Positions 42,715 through 52,698 of a stretch of 64,000 nucleotides of DNA are shown here, in pieces. The notes beneath the pieces are model-generated. The model worked only from the letters and a program-made list of their open reading frames with translations. It was not told the origin of the DNA and did no database searches. The stretch lies in contig NZ_AP014637.1 in assembly GCF_000829415.1 (NCBI RefSeq), positions 4,481,001 to 4,545,000 on the forward strand, in the 5' to 3' direction. The DNA is from Pseudomonas sp. StFLB209. Its GTDB lineage: Bacteria; Pseudomonadota; Gammaproteobacteria; Pseudomonadales; Pseudomonadaceae. How positions within the stretch are numbered: the first letter of the stretch is position 1; the number at the start of each line of letters is the position of its first letter. A program made the position numbers and the translations under genes.

Positions 42715-44917
42715 AGTATTGGTGCAGTTTCATGACTATGGGCTGCTGCCGGAGATGCCGCTGGTGTACGGCAAGCTGACCCGCTGCAAGACCACGCGCG
42801 ACACCGGCCGGGAAAAGAAGGGCTGGTATGTGGCTTATGAACACCTCACCGCCAAGGGTGAGACGCTGATCTTTGGCAGCTATGGCGACTGGCGCCTGGG
42901 TGAGACGCAGAAGATCAAGGTCAAGCCGGGGCGGATGTCTGCCGAGGAACGCGAGGTGATGCGCGCCCGGCAGGAAGAGGCCAAGCGCCGGGCGGTGGAG
43001 GTGGCGGCGCATCGGGCGCGGCGTGCTGCTGCACGGGCCTCGGCGATCTTCCAGCGCTTGCCGGAGAAAGGCAACAGCGCGTACCTGCAGCGCAAGCAGG
43101 TGGTGGGCCTTCGGGTTCGTTACTCGCCGCGCAGTGGTGCGGTGTTGATTCCGCTGCAGAACGCCCGGGACCGGATTGTCGGCCTGCAGGTGATCTATCC
43201 CGACAAGCATCCGGTCACCGGCCTGTCGAAAATGTACTGGCCGAGCGGGATGACCAAGGAGGGCGCGTTTCATCTGATCGGCCCGGAGCCTGACCCCGGT
43301 GAACCGGTGTTGGTGTGTGAGGGCTACGCGACCGGCGCGAGCCTGCACATGGCGACGTCGATGGCGGTGGCCATCGCGTTTGATGCGGGCAACCTGCTGC
43401 CGGTGGCCAAGAGCATGCGCGAGCGGTTTCCGGGCCGGCCGCTGATTATCTGCCGTGACGATGACTGGAAGACCACCAAGCAGAACGGCGAGCCTTGGAA
43501 CCCCGGTGAAGAGAAAGCCAGCAATGCGGCGGTGGTGGTCGGTGGCCAGGTGGTTGCGCCGATCTTTTCGGGTGAGCGGGAGGATAAGTGGACTGACTTC
43601 AACGATCTGCATTGTGCCGAAGGGCTGGATGCGGTGCGGCGGCAGGTGATGGCTGTTGTGAGGCCACCGGCGGCCGGGGGCTGGAAGAATCAGTTGGCTC
43701 GCTCGGAGAACGGCAATCTGATTCCGCATATGCAGAACGTTGAACTGGTGCTGGGCAACGATGAGCGCTGGGGTGGGGTGATCAACTACTGCGAGTTCAG
43801 TTCCAAGATCATCAAGCTGCGGGCCGCGACGTATGGCGGGGGCACGGGTGAGTGGGCTGACATCGATGACATGCGGGTGATGAAGTGGCTGGCCCAGCAC
43901 TACAACTTGCGGGTCAAGGCGTCCAGTGTGATGGAGGCGGTCAGCGTGGTGGCCCATGACCATAGCTTTCACCCTGTCCGCCAATACCTGGATGGCCTGG
44001 AATGGGACCGCACGCCGCGTTTGAACAGTTGGCTGACCGATACCCTGGGTGTTCCTGCCACCGAGTACAGCGCCAAGGTCGGCAAGCGTTGGTTGATTTC
44101 AGCGGTTGCGCGAATCATGCAGCCGGGCTGCAAGGCCGATGCGGTGATGATTCTGGAAGGCGGGCAGGGCGCGGGCAAGTCCACGGCGATGAACATCATC
44201 GGCGGCAAGTGGTTCATGGATACGCCGTTTGTGCTGGGCGACAAGGATGCGTTTCAGGCGTTGCGCGGCAAGTGGGTCGTGGAGCTGGGCGAACTGGACA
44301 GCTTCAACAAGGCCGAGAGCACCAAGGCCAAGCAGTTTTTCTCGGCCACGGTCGACACCTACCGCGAAAGCTATGGCCGCAGAACGATCGACGTGCCACG
44401 CCAGTGTGTTTTCGTGGGGACGACCAATCAGGAAGAGTATCTGAAAGACCCGACCGGCAACCGGCGTTACTGGCCGGTGGCGTGTGGTGATACGGACCTG
44501 GACAAGCTGCGGGAGATACGCGACCAGTTGCTGGCCGAGGCGGTGTATTGCTACCACGCTGGTGACCGTTGGTGGGTGACCCGCGAAGAGGAACCGATGT
44601 TCACGGCGGCGCAGGAAGATCGGTTTGTGGTCGATGAGTGGGAAGGGCCGATTTTGCAATGGCTGGAAGAGTCGCAGATCGGTGAGACCACTACCGGCAG
44701 CGATCTGCTGAGTGCCGCGTTGAAGCTGGATTTCGGGCACTGGGGCAAGCCGGAGCAGATGCGGGTCGGGGCGATCATGCATCGGCTGGGCTGGCAGCGT
44801 GTGCGTTTGCCAGCGTTGCGCAAGAGCGGCAAGCGGCCCTGGGCTTACAAGAAGCCGCCCGGCTGGGGACGCCTGACAGCGGCATCGGCTCCGGTGCAGG
44901 AGGCCTGTTTTGGTTAA
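42704..44917 (+). CDS. Phage replication primase-helicase (Toprim plus VirE-type ATPase)
   Basis: A 737-residue replication protein. The N-terminal third carries a Toprim-like domain (LVCEGYATGASLHMA with Glu; PLIICRDDD). The C-terminal half is a virulence-associated-E helicase domain with Walker A GGQGAGKST, ELGELDSFNK at the Walker B position and sensor-like FVGTTNQEEYL. It would prime and unwind phage DNA. ATG 42704 overlaps the zinc-finger gene. Confidence 0.88.
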   Translation: MLAEVLVQFHDYGLLPEMPLVYGKLTRCKTTRDTGREKKGWYVAYEHLTAKGETLIFGSYGDWRLGETQKIKVKPGRMSAEEREVMRARQEEAKRRAVEVAAHRARRAAARASAIFQRLPEKGNSAYLQRKQVVGLRVRYSPRSGAVLIPLQNARDRIVGLQVIYPDKHPVTGLSKMYWPSGMTKEGAFHLIGPEPDPGEPVLVCEGYATGASLHMATSMAVAIAFDAGNLLPVAKSMRERFPGRPLIICRDDDWKTTKQNGEPWNPGEEKASNAAVVVGGQVVAPIFSGEREDKWTDFNDLHCAEGLDAVRRQVMAVVRPPAAGGWKNQLARSENGNLIPHMQNVELVLGNDERWGGVINYCEFSSKIIKLRAATYGGGTGEWADIDDMRVMKWLAQHYNLRVKASSVMEAVSVVAHDHSFHPVRQYLDGLEWDRTPRLNSWLTDTLGVPATEYSAKVGKRWLISAVARIMQPGCKADAVMILEGGQGAGKSTAMNIIGGKWFMDTPFVLGDKDAFQALRGKWVVELGELDSFNKAESTKAKQFFSATVDTYRESYGRRTIDVPRQCVFVGTTNQEEYLKDPTGNRRYWPVACGDTDLDKLREIRDQLLAEAVYCYHAGDRWWVTREEEPMFTAAQEDRFVVDEWEGPILQWLEESQIGETTTGSDLLSAALKLDFGHWGKPEQMRVGAIMHRLGWQRVRLPALRKSGKRPWAYKKPPGWGRLTAASAPVQEACFG

Positions 44918-45266
44918 GTACATCGACGAAATGCTCAAGCTTTGGGCGCAGGAGCTGCACAGCGATCACGAAGGCACAGGCGGTGGCGGCAATATGATTG
45001 CCATGTTGATGGAGTGCAAAGGCGAGTTGATCCGGGGCACACGCGGGAGCCGGGTGCTGCTGGATGAGTCTGCCGATATCGAGCTGATCGTTAACAAGCA
45101 CCTGGCGCCAGAACTGGCGGTGGCGGTGCGGGAGCATTACTGCAACTACGACAGCCTGTTGTCGCAGAAGGTGATGTATTGCGGCTGTAGCCTCAAGACT
45201 TACTACCAGCGGCTTCATGATGCGCATGTGTGTATTGCCAGCCTGCTCGGGCGGCGCGCTGCATGA
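44910..45266 (+). CDS. Antiterminator/late-regulator-like protein
   Basis: A 118-residue protein. TTG 44910 follows an ideal AGGAGG site and overlaps the primase stop. The sequence (MLKLWAQELHSD near the start, then HYCNYDSLLSQKVMYCGCSL and a YYQRLHDAH helix) has the layout of small phage late regulators with a sigma-region-4-like HTH. Its position, last of the early right operon and before the holin, is where the Q antiterminator usually lies. Name by position and weak similarity only. Confidence 0.6.
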   Translation: MVKYIDEMLKLWAQELHSDHEGTGGGGNMIAMLMECKGELIRGTRGSRVLLDESADIELIVNKHLAPELAVAVREHYCNYDSLLSQKVMYCGCSLKTYYQRLHDAHVCIASLLGRRAA

Positions 45267-45757
45267 TGGCGCGCCGGTTGCTGTCTGGCCTGACCCACTG
45301 GCTGTTTTGCAGTGGGTCGGCTGCGGGCCATGTATTACGTGGTCTGTCCCAGTGTCCCGGCAAAAGTGCCCCGCGCACATGTGCGCCGTCATGCACGCGC
45401 GCGTCGCGCAGCGTGTGATTAATATCCTTCTACACACGGAAAAGGAGTTAATAAGTAGGACAGTAGGGTAGAGCCTTGATTTATGTGGCCTTGAGATGTC
45501 CGGCCTGTCTCTGGATCCGTGGGGCATAGTGAGACGCGGCAAAGCCGCGAAAGCGATGGTTGAAAATATCCCGACATTCACCCGACATTCACTGGGTGTT
45601 ACCCGGATATTCATGGGTGGCGCCGGATTGAGCTTGATGCCAGGAAAATCAGGGGGTAAAAAGTAGTCATCTTCGACAGGTGCGGGCGCAGCAAGCGGCC
45701 CGTACCGCATACCAGACCCGGCCTTCGTGCCGGGTCTTTGCATTTCTGGGGGACGTG
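45267..45757. other. Late control region before lysis genes
   Basis: About 490 bases without a convincing gene. It holds a 9-bp hairpin GACCCACTG/CAGTGGGTC (45292-45318) and a perfect 14-base palindrome GCGCACATGTGCGC (45373-45386). The late promoter and its antitermination site are expected here; these structures are candidates. Confidence 0.45.
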
Positions 45758-46090
45758 ATGACGGACGGGCAACAAACACTGAACGAGCTGCCGCTGTGGC
45801 TGCTGATCACGCTGGCCCTGGCCGGCGGTGTGACCGGCGAGCTGTGGCGCGCCGACAAGGACGGCTTGTGCGGTTCGAAGATTGTGCGCCGTCTGGTGCT
45901 GCGCTCTGGGTCCAGCGTGATGTGCGGCGTCTCGACCATGATGCTGCTGTATGCGGCAGAGGTGCCGATGATGGCTGCTGCGGCAGTGGGCAGTTTGACG
46001 GCGATGGCGGGGGCGGATCTGGCGATCAGTTTTTATGAGCGATGGGCTGCGCGGCGGCTGGGGCTGACGCGCAGGGATGCTGACGGTTGA
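45758..46090 (+). CDS. Phage holin
   Basis: A 110-residue protein with hydrophobic segments at about residues 13-30, 55-75 and 78-95 and a charged, positive C-terminus (YERWAARRLGLTRRDADG). It matches the phage holin family found before the HNH and terminase genes in Pseudomonas siphophages. It would form the membrane lesion for lysis. GGGGGA precedes ATG 45758. The endolysin is not seen here and is probably beyond the window. Confidence 0.8.
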   Translation: MTDGQQTLNELPLWLLITLALAGGVTGELWRADKDGLCGSKIVRRLVLRSGSSVMCGVSTMMLLYAAEVPMMAAAAVGSLTAMAGADLAISFYERWAARRLGLTRRDADG

Positions 46091-46404
46091 TGCAGTCGAT
46101 CAAGCAGCCCAGCCCCTACACCTACCGCTGGCAACAAGCCCGCGCCGGTTTCCTGCGCAAGCATCCGCTGTGTGTGAACTGTCAGCGTCAGGGCTTGATC
46201 GCCGCGGCTTCGGTGGTTGACCACATCAAGCCGCATCGCGGCGATATGGGGCTGTTCTGGGATCGCAACAACTGGCAGCCCTTGTGCGAGACCTGCCACA
46301 ACTCGTGGAAGCAACGGCTGGAGAAATCCGGGCGGCAGGTCGGTTGCGATGCAGCGGGCCGGCCGCTGGACCCCGGCCACCATTGGAACCGGCCACGGGC
46401 CTGA
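46090..46404 (+). CDS. HNH endonuclease (packaging-associated)
   Basis: A 104-residue HNH nuclease with zinc-binding CVNC and CETCHN pairs around VVDHIKPHRGD (catalytic His) and FWDRNNWQPLC. In HK97-like phages such a gene lies just before terminase and is required for cos cleavage. ATG 46090 overlaps the holin stop. Confidence 0.9.
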   Translation: MQSIKQPSPYTYRWQQARAGFLRKHPLCVNCQRQGLIAAASVVDHIKPHRGDMGLFWDRNNWQPLCETCHNSWKQRLEKSGRQVGCDAAGRPLDPGHHWNRPRA

Positions 46405-46566
46405 TTGGCCGGCCATTTTCCGGCGTGCCGAGGGTAGGGGGGTCATAAAGTTTTTGGCCTTTTTCACATAGACCGAGTCCTCCACTCTCCTTGCAAAATG
46501 CGGGAAAAATGGGGGGTGGCCCCTTGAGGCCTGGGGGCTTATTCCGTACAGATAGTGAGGTTTTAC

Positions 46567-47097
46567 ATGGCCGGTAATGGCAATTCAGGCCGTCCGGCTA
46601 AACCGGCGGTGGTGCACCTGCTGACAGGCAATGCCAGCAAAAAGAACGTCAAATCCCTGCTGGATGAGGTCCAGCATCCGCCAGTGCCCGTAGAGGCGCC
46701 TCCAAGGCCTGACTGGCTGAGCGAAGAGGTGCTGCGTGAATGGGATCATCTGATCCCCGATTTGCTCGCCCTGGGCCTTGTATCGCGTGTAGACGGCCAA
46801 GCCATCGCCGAGTACTGCCAGGCCAAGGTCGAGTGGCGCAAGTTCAACACCCTGATCGAGCAGATGAACGACAAGATCGCCTCGGGCCACCTGGGCGATG
46901 TGCAGGTGTACAAGTCCGGCGCTGCCGACATGTCGATCTGGCGCAAGCTGCGCAACGATGCCCACCAGAAAGCCGACCACATCGGTCGCCAGTTCGGTTT
47001 CACGCCCTTGGCTCGCAGGGCGCTGAAGCTGGTTTCCCCGCAAATGGACCTGATCCCCAATGAGCCAAGAGACGCCGCCGCCAAGTACTTCAGCTGA
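46567..47097 (+). CDS. Terminase small subunit, P27 family
   Basis: A 176-residue protein starting MAGNGNSGRPAKPAVVHLLT. The P27 pattern (NSGRP with LTGN; PRPDWLSEEVLREWDHL; a GFTPLARRAL end) is clear. It recognises the packaging site. The 160 bases between the HNH gene and this gene probably contain the cos site. Its end overlaps the large subunit by 38 bases. Confidence 0.9.
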   Translation: MAGNGNSGRPAKPAVVHLLTGNASKKNVKSLLDEVQHPPVPVEAPPRPDWLSEEVLREWDHLIPDLLALGLVSRVDGQAIAEYCQAKVEWRKFNTLIEQMNDKIASGHLGDVQVYKSGAADMSIWRKLRNDAHQKADHIGRQFGFTPLARRALKLVSPQMDLIPNEPRDAAAKYFS

Positions 47098-48862
47098 AGT
47101 CGACCGGGCGACGGACTTCGCCCTGGCGGTGGTGAAAAAGCAACGGTTGGCCGGTCCAGATGTACGCCGCGCCGCCCGGCGTCATCTGCGCGACCTGCGT
47201 CACGGCCACAAGCGCGGTTTGCACTGGGATCTGAGCGCAGCGCAGTTTGCCATCGGTTTTTTTGAAGACGTGCTGGTGCTCAACGGCGGCGAGTTCGAAG
47301 GCAAACCCTTCCTGCTCGCGCCCTGGCAAGCGTTCATTGTCGGCAGCCTGTTTGGCTGGAAACGCGCCGACGGCTACCGGCGCTTCCGTACCGCCTTCAT
47401 CGAAACCGCCAAAGGCTCCGGCAAAAGTCCGCTGGCCGCCGGTATCGGCCTGCTGGGCCTGGTGGCCGACAACGAAGCGCGTGCCGAGGTCTACGCCGCC
47501 GCCACCAAGCGCGACCAGGCGATGATCCTGTTTCGCGATGCCGTGGCGATGGTCAAACAGTCGCCATCGCTGTCAGCCCGGATCGAGATGTCCGGGCGCA
47601 ACGAAAAGATCTGGAACCTGTACTACGGCAACACCGAGTCGTTTTTCAAACCGATCAGCGCCGATGAAGGCCAGTCCGGCCCGCGTCCGCATGTGGCCTT
47701 GCTCGATGAGATCCACGAGCACCGCAACGGCAACGTGGTGAACATGGTTCGCGCCGGGACCAAGAGTCGCCGTCAGGCGCTGATCGTGATGATCACCAAT
47801 AGCGGGTCGGACAAGAACAGTGTGTGTTGGCAGCACCATGAACTGGGCGTGCGGATTTGCAAGGGAGAGGAAGACAACGATGCCTTTTTCGCCTTTATCT
47901 GCAGCTTGGACAAGGGCGACGACCCGTTTACCGATGAAAGTTGCTGGTCAAAGGTCAACCCCAGCCTGGATTTCATTCAGGAAGGCCAGACCGACGGCAT
48001 TCCCGGCCGCCAGTACCTGCGCGAGCAGGTCAGTGATGCCCGTGGCATGCCCAGTAAAGAAGCCATTACTCGCCGGCTGAATTTCTGCGAATGGACCCAG
48101 GCCATCTCGCCTTGGATTTCTTGGGAAGTATGGGACCAGGCACGTGAACCCGTACCGATGTCGGTGCTGCGCAACCGGCCGTGCGTCGGCGGCCTGGACC
48201 TGGCCAGCACCACCGACCTGACCGCCTTCGTGCTGCTGTTCTACCCGACCTATGAAGACCCGCACTGGCGGTTGCTGCCGTATTTCTGGATTCCCGATCA
48301 CCAGCTTGAAGAGCGGGAGCGGCGTGACAAAGTGCCGTACTTGGCGTGGATCAAGACTCGCGATATGGAAACCACGCCGGGCCGGGCGATCAGCAAGTTG
48401 TACATTCTGCGGCGTCTGCAAACCATCTGCGCTTACTTCGATGTGCGCAAGATCGGCTACGACCGTTGGCGCATCGAGGATTTCATTCAACTGGGCGACG
48501 ATCACGACTTTCAGTTGCCGCCCATGATCGATTTCGGTCAGGGCTATATGTCGATGGCACCGGCCGTCGACGAATTCGAGCGGCGCCTGCTGGGTGTTGA
48601 TATGCCTGTCATGCAGAGCAGCAGCGATGCGCAACGTGTCAGCGTCGAAAGCCTGCGCCACGACGGCAACCCGGTGATGACCTGGTGCGCGGGCAACACC
48701 GTAATCAAGGCCGACGAAGCCAACAACCGCAAGCCCGACAAAGCCAAGGCCACCGGCCGCATCGACGGCATCGTCGCCGCGCTAATGGCTACCGGTATCA
48801 GTGGCTCAATACCCGTAGCCGCCAGCGGCACCTCCATTTACGACCAAGGAATCGGCATATGA
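47060..48862 (+). CDS. Terminase large subunit
   Basis: A 600-residue packaging motor. Walker A is in IETAKGSGKSPLAAG (near residue 116), Walker B in VALLDEIHEH, and a C-terminal RNase H-like nuclease domain has Asp residues in GGLDLAS and IGYDRWR. It drives DNA into the procapsid and cuts it. Family: HK97-type terminase. Confidence 0.95.
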   Translation: MSQETPPPSTSAEVDRATDFALAVVKKQRLAGPDVRRAARRHLRDLRHGHKRGLHWDLSAAQFAIGFFEDVLVLNGGEFEGKPFLLAPWQAFIVGSLFGWKRADGYRRFRTAFIETAKGSGKSPLAAGIGLLGLVADNEARAEVYAAATKRDQAMILFRDAVAMVKQSPSLSARIEMSGRNEKIWNLYYGNTESFFKPISADEGQSGPRPHVALLDEIHEHRNGNVVNMVRAGTKSRRQALIVMITNSGSDKNSVCWQHHELGVRICKGEEDNDAFFAFICSLDKGDDPFTDESCWSKVNPSLDFIQEGQTDGIPGRQYLREQVSDARGMPSKEAITRRLNFCEWTQAISPWISWEVWDQAREPVPMSVLRNRPCVGGLDLASTTDLTAFVLLFYPTYEDPHWRLLPYFWIPDHQLEERERRDKVPYLAWIKTRDMETTPGRAISKLYILRRLQTICAYFDVRKIGYDRWRIEDFIQLGDDHDFQLPPMIDFGQGYMSMAPAVDEFERRLLGVDMPVMQSSSDAQRVSVESLRHDGNPVMTWCAGNTVIKADEANNRKPDKAKATGRIDGIVAALMATGISGSIPVAASGTSIYDQGIGI

Positions 48863-49047
48863 ACCTCATCGCACTGCTGGCCTGGCTGGCCGGCGGGCTG
48901 GGCTTTGGCCTGCTGATCGGCGGCATCGCCCTGATCCACATCCCGGCCGCCTGCATCATCGCCGGGCTGTGCCTGCTGGGCTGGGCGTACCTGGCCGACC
49001 GGGCAGCGGCCGGTGTACCGCGCAAAGCTGGCAACGGGAGTGGTTGA
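48859..49047 (+). CDS. Small membrane protein between terminase and portal
   Basis: A 62-residue protein with two hydrophobic helices (LIALLAWLAGGLGFGLLIGG; AACIIAGLCLLGWAYLA) and a basic tail. ATG 48859 overlaps the terminase stop (ATGA). Such small genes are common here in HK97-like phages; function unknown. Confidence 0.7.
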   Translation: MNLIALLAWLAGGLGFGLLIGGIALIHIPAACIIAGLCLLGWAYLADRAAAGVPRKAGNGSG

Positions 49048-49049
49048 GC

Positions 49050-50321
49050 ATGTTCTTCAGCAAGCAACTCAGCCCGGACGACGGGCTGGTGTCGGACGGC
49101 AAAAGCCGCTTCTGGCAAAGCCTGATCGGCTCGTCGCGATCCTCGGCCGGGGTCAGAGTCACCGCCGACAGCGCGCTGGCCCTGACCGTGGTGCAAAACT
49201 GCGTGACCCTGCTGGCCGAAAGCGTCGCGCAGTTGCCGCTGGAACTCTACCGGCGGCTGGGCGACGGCAAGCGCGAGGCGGCGATTCATCACCCGCTGTA
49301 CGACGTGCTGCGCTACCAGCCCAACCCGTGGCAAACGCCCTATGAGTACCGCGAGTACAGCCAGCTGGCGGCGGGCATGCGTGGCAATGCATTCAGCTTC
49401 ATCGAGCGGGCCGACAACGGCGCGGTGAAAGCGCTGTACCCGCTGCACAACGACCAGATTCAAGTGCTCAAGGGCACCGACCTGCTGCCGTGCTACCGCA
49501 TCGGCGGTCATGCGCCGCTGCCCATGCGCCTGATTCACCATGTGCGCTGGCACACCCGCAACCACTACACCGGCCTGTCACCCATCGAGCTGCATGCCGA
49601 CGCGGTGGGGCTGGCCCAGGCGGTGCGTCAGTACGCGGGCAAGTCGTTTGCCAACGGCACGGCGGTCAGCGGCGTGATCGAGCGGCCCAAAGAGTCGCCT
49701 GCCATCCGCGACATGGAAAGTATCAACCGGATCCTGGATCAATGGGGCGAGAAATTCGCCGGTATCGATAACGCCAAAAAGGTCGCCTTGCTGCAAGAGG
49801 GCATGACCTTCAAACCGGTGTCGATGAACAACGTCGACTCCGAACTGCTGGGCATCATGAAAGCCACCGGCCTGGACGTGGCGCGGATCTACAAGATCCC
49901 GCCGCACATGGTCAACGACCTCGAAAAAGCCAGCTACAACAGCCTGGAACAGTTGCTGATCCAGTACGTGATCTTCGCCCTGATGCCGTGGGTCAAGCGC
50001 CACGAGCAGGCGATGATGCGCGACTTCCTGCTGGGCAGCGAACGCAAGGACTACTTCATTGAATTCAACCTGTCCGGGCTGCTGCGCGGCGACCAGAAAA
50101 GCCGCTACGACGCCTACGCGGTCGGCCGCCAGTGGGGCTGGCTGTCGATCAACGACATCCGCCGCCTGGAAAACATGCCGCCGGTGGCCAACGGCGACAG
50201 CTACCTGCAACCGCTGAACATGGTCGACGTGACCCACAACCCGGCCAACCCCGATAACCCCGACGTCCGCGCCCGGCTGGAACAGCAGCGCGACGACATC
50301 CTGAGGATGCTTGGCGCATGA
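49050..50321 (+). CDS. Phage portal protein, HK97 family
   Basis: A 423-residue portal protein: ADSALALTVVQNCVTLLAES near the start, HHPLYDVLRYQPNPWQT, then RWHTRNHYTGLSPIELHAD. It forms the dodecameric ring through which DNA enters. Its ATG is three bases after the previous stop. Confidence 0.95.
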   Translation: MFFSKQLSPDDGLVSDGKSRFWQSLIGSSRSSAGVRVTADSALALTVVQNCVTLLAESVAQLPLELYRRLGDGKREAAIHHPLYDVLRYQPNPWQTPYEYREYSQLAAGMRGNAFSFIERADNGAVKALYPLHNDQIQVLKGTDLLPCYRIGGHAPLPMRLIHHVRWHTRNHYTGLSPIELHADAVGLAQAVRQYAGKSFANGTAVSGVIERPKESPAIRDMESINRILDQWGEKFAGIDNAKKVALLQEGMTFKPVSMNNVDSELLGIMKATGLDVARIYKIPPHMVNDLEKASYNSLEQLLIQYVIFALMPWVKRHEQAMMRDFLLGSERKDYFIEFNLSGLLRGDQKSRYDAYAVGRQWGWLSINDIRRLENMPPVANGDSYLQPLNMVDVTHNPANPDNPDVRARLEQQRDDILRMLGA

Positions 50322-51271
50322 AACACCACCTCCGGGTGGCCAGCCTGCTGTTCAACCAGCCGCTGCTGACCACCCCTGACTTGCTCGACCTCGCCGTGCG
50401 TTGGGCCAACCAGACCCTGAGCCTGAACATCATCAGCCTGCACACCGCAGGCATCAGCCAGGGCGCACAGATGATGTTCGATGACGACGACCGCGAACAG
50501 CAGGCCCAGCGCCGTGAAGAACAGCGGCTGAAGGTCATCGCCGAAACCGGCATCGAAGTGATCCCGGTCAGCGGCGTGCTGGTCAGTCGCGGCAGCCATC
50601 TGGCGGCCTGCGAAACCATGACCAGCTACGAAGACCTGCGGCGTTCGCTCAGCCGCGCCGTGGCCGATCCGCTGGTCGAACGCATCGTGCTCGACATCGA
50701 CAGCCCCGGCGGCAGCGCGGTCGGGGCCTTCGAACTGGCGGCGGACATTCGCGCCGCCACGGCGATCAAACCGATCACCGCGCTGGTCAACTTCATGGCC
50801 TATTCCGGGGCTTACCTGCTGGCCGCTGCATGCACCGAAATCGTCGTCAGCCAGACCTCCGGGGTCGGTTCCATCGGGGTGATTGCCAGCCACATGGACC
50901 GCTCGAAAATGGAAGAGGGCATGGGCGTCAAAGTCACCACGGTCTACGCCGGGGCGCACAAAAACGACCTCAGCCCACACGAGCCGCTTACCGCCCAGTC
51001 GCTGCAGGTGCTCAACGAACTGGTGCAAGACAGCTACCAGATGTTCACCCAGCAGGTGGCCGACTACCGCCACCTCGACGTGGCCAAGGTCATCGCCACC
51101 GAAGCGGCCTGCTACCGGGGCGCCAAGGCCATCGCCATGGGCCTGGCCGACCGCATGCAGGCACCGCAACAGGCGCTCGACCAACTGAGCCAAGGCATCG
51201 CCCTGCACCGGCAGCAACGCCAACGCATCAGCCTGCAAGCCCGCGCCTGCGCCATCGCTGCCCGACTCTGA
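50318..51271 (+). CDS. Head maturation protease, S49 (SppA-like) family
   Basis: A 317-residue S49-type protease. It shows DIDSPGGSAVGAFELA, nucleophile Ser in MAYSGAYLLAAACTE, and general-base Lys in HMDRSKMEEGMGVK. It trims scaffold and capsid proteins during head assembly. It overlaps the portal gene by four bases. Confidence 0.93.
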   Translation: MKHHLRVASLLFNQPLLTTPDLLDLAVRWANQTLSLNIISLHTAGISQGAQMMFDDDDREQQAQRREEQRLKVIAETGIEVIPVSGVLVSRGSHLAACETMTSYEDLRRSLSRAVADPLVERIVLDIDSPGGSAVGAFELAADIRAATAIKPITALVNFMAYSGAYLLAAACTEIVVSQTSGVGSIGVIASHMDRSKMEEGMGVKVTTVYAGAHKNDLSPHEPLTAQSLQVLNELVQDSYQMFTQQVADYRHLDVAKVIATEAACYRGAKAIAMGLADRMQAPQQALDQLSQGIALHRQQRQRISLQARACAIAARL

Positions 51272-51332
51272 CCGCGTTCACGGCCGCACCATCCACCGCC
51301 CTCAGGGCGGTTTTTTTATTCTGGAGAGACCC

Positions 51333-52649
51333 ATGTCCCTGGTTACCCAATTGCGCAGCGAACGCGCCAAACTTAACGAGCAGATCCAGGCGCTGGCGCG
51401 CATCGAAGCCGACGGCGGCGTGCTGGATGCCGAACAACTGACATCCTTCGATTCACTCAACAGCGCCTTCAACACGCTGACCGACAAACTCAGCCGCGCC
51501 GAGGCCGCCGAACGCACCGCGCTGGCCAGTGCCGTGCCGCTCAGCGAAGGCGCACAAGGCATCACCAGCCCACCGGCCGGTGGCATCAGCGGCCCATTCA
51601 CAGCCAAGCCGATTCCCGGAGCCAACATGGCGCAAATGGTCCGCTTGCTGGCCGCAACCCGTGGCGATCAACAGGCCGCCGCAAAAATGGCCAGTGACGG
51701 CGGCATGAACCCGGAAATCGCCATGGCCCTGAGCACTGTGACCCCCGGTGCGGGCGGCGTGCTGGTGCCGCACAGCTTTTCCAGCGAAGTGATCGAGCTG
51801 CTGCGGCCCAAATCGGTGGTGCGCAAACTCGGCGCCGTGTCGTTGCCACTCAATAGCGGCAACCTGACCATTCCGCGCATCAAAGGCGGGGCGATTGTCG
51901 GCTACATCGGCAGCGAAGAAGACGTGCCGGTCACCGACCTGAATTTCGACGACCTCAAACTGTCGGCCAAGAAACTGGCCGGCCTGGTGCCGATCAGCAA
52001 CGACCTGCTGAGCTATTCCGGTACCAACCCCAACGTTGACCGGCTGGTGGTCAACGACCTGACGGCTGCGGTGGGGCTGGCCGAAGACCTGGGCTTCATT
52101 CGCGGCGCCGGGACCGGCAACCTGCCCAAAGGCCTGCGCTTCTGGGCACCGGCGTTCAACATCATCACCTGCCCGCCGGACAAAGAGCTGCACATCGTCG
52201 AAATGGCCCTGTCGGCGCTGATCCTGCGCCTGGAACAGGCCGACGCGAACATGCTGATGCCGGGCTTCATCATGGCCCCGCGCAGCAAACGCTGGCTGGC
52301 CGCGCTGCGTGACGGCAACGGCAACAAGGCCTACCCGGAGCTGGACCAGAACCTGCTCAAAGGCTTCCCGGTGGCGACCACCACCCAGGTGCCGATCAAC
52401 CTCGGTGAAAACGGTGATGCCTCGGAAATCTACTTTGCCGATTTCGCCGATTGCTTCATCGGCGAAGACGACGACATGGTCATCGACTTCAGCAAAGAGG
52501 CCACCTACAAGGACAACGCCGGGAACATCGTCAGCGCTTTCCAGCGCGACCAGACCCTGGTGCGGGTGATCGCCAAGCACGACTTTGGCCCCCGGCACAT
52601 CGAGTCGGTCGCGATGCTCACCGACGTGGTCTGGGGCGCCGGGCTGTGA
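51333..52649 (+). CDS. Major capsid protein, HK97 fold
   Basis: A 438-residue protein with an N-terminal helical scaffold-like delta domain (residues ~1-100, heptad-rich), then the HK97 fold (GAGGVLVPHSFSSEVIELLR; TIPRIKGGAIVGYIGS; ENGDASEIYFADFADCFIGE). The scaffold part is probably removed by the S49 protease. GGAGAG lies upstream of the ATG. Confidence 0.95.
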   Translation: MSLVTQLRSERAKLNEQIQALARIEADGGVLDAEQLTSFDSLNSAFNTLTDKLSRAEAAERTALASAVPLSEGAQGITSPPAGGISGPFTAKPIPGANMAQMVRLLAATRGDQQAAAKMASDGGMNPEIAMALSTVTPGAGGVLVPHSFSSEVIELLRPKSVVRKLGAVSLPLNSGNLTIPRIKGGAIVGYIGSEEDVPVTDLNFDDLKLSAKKLAGLVPISNDLLSYSGTNPNVDRLVVNDLTAAVGLAEDLGFIRGAGTGNLPKGLRFWAPAFNIITCPPDKELHIVEMALSALILRLEQADANMLMPGFIMAPRSKRWLAALRDGNGNKAYPELDQNLLKGFPVATTTQVPINLGENGDASEIYFADFADCFIGEDDDMVIDFSKEATYKDNAGNIVSAFQRDQTLVRVIAKHDFGPRHIESVAMLTDVVWGAGL

Positions 52650-52698
52650 CGTCATCCACGGCCCGCACTGGCGGGCCGATTCCATTGCGAGGTAACCC

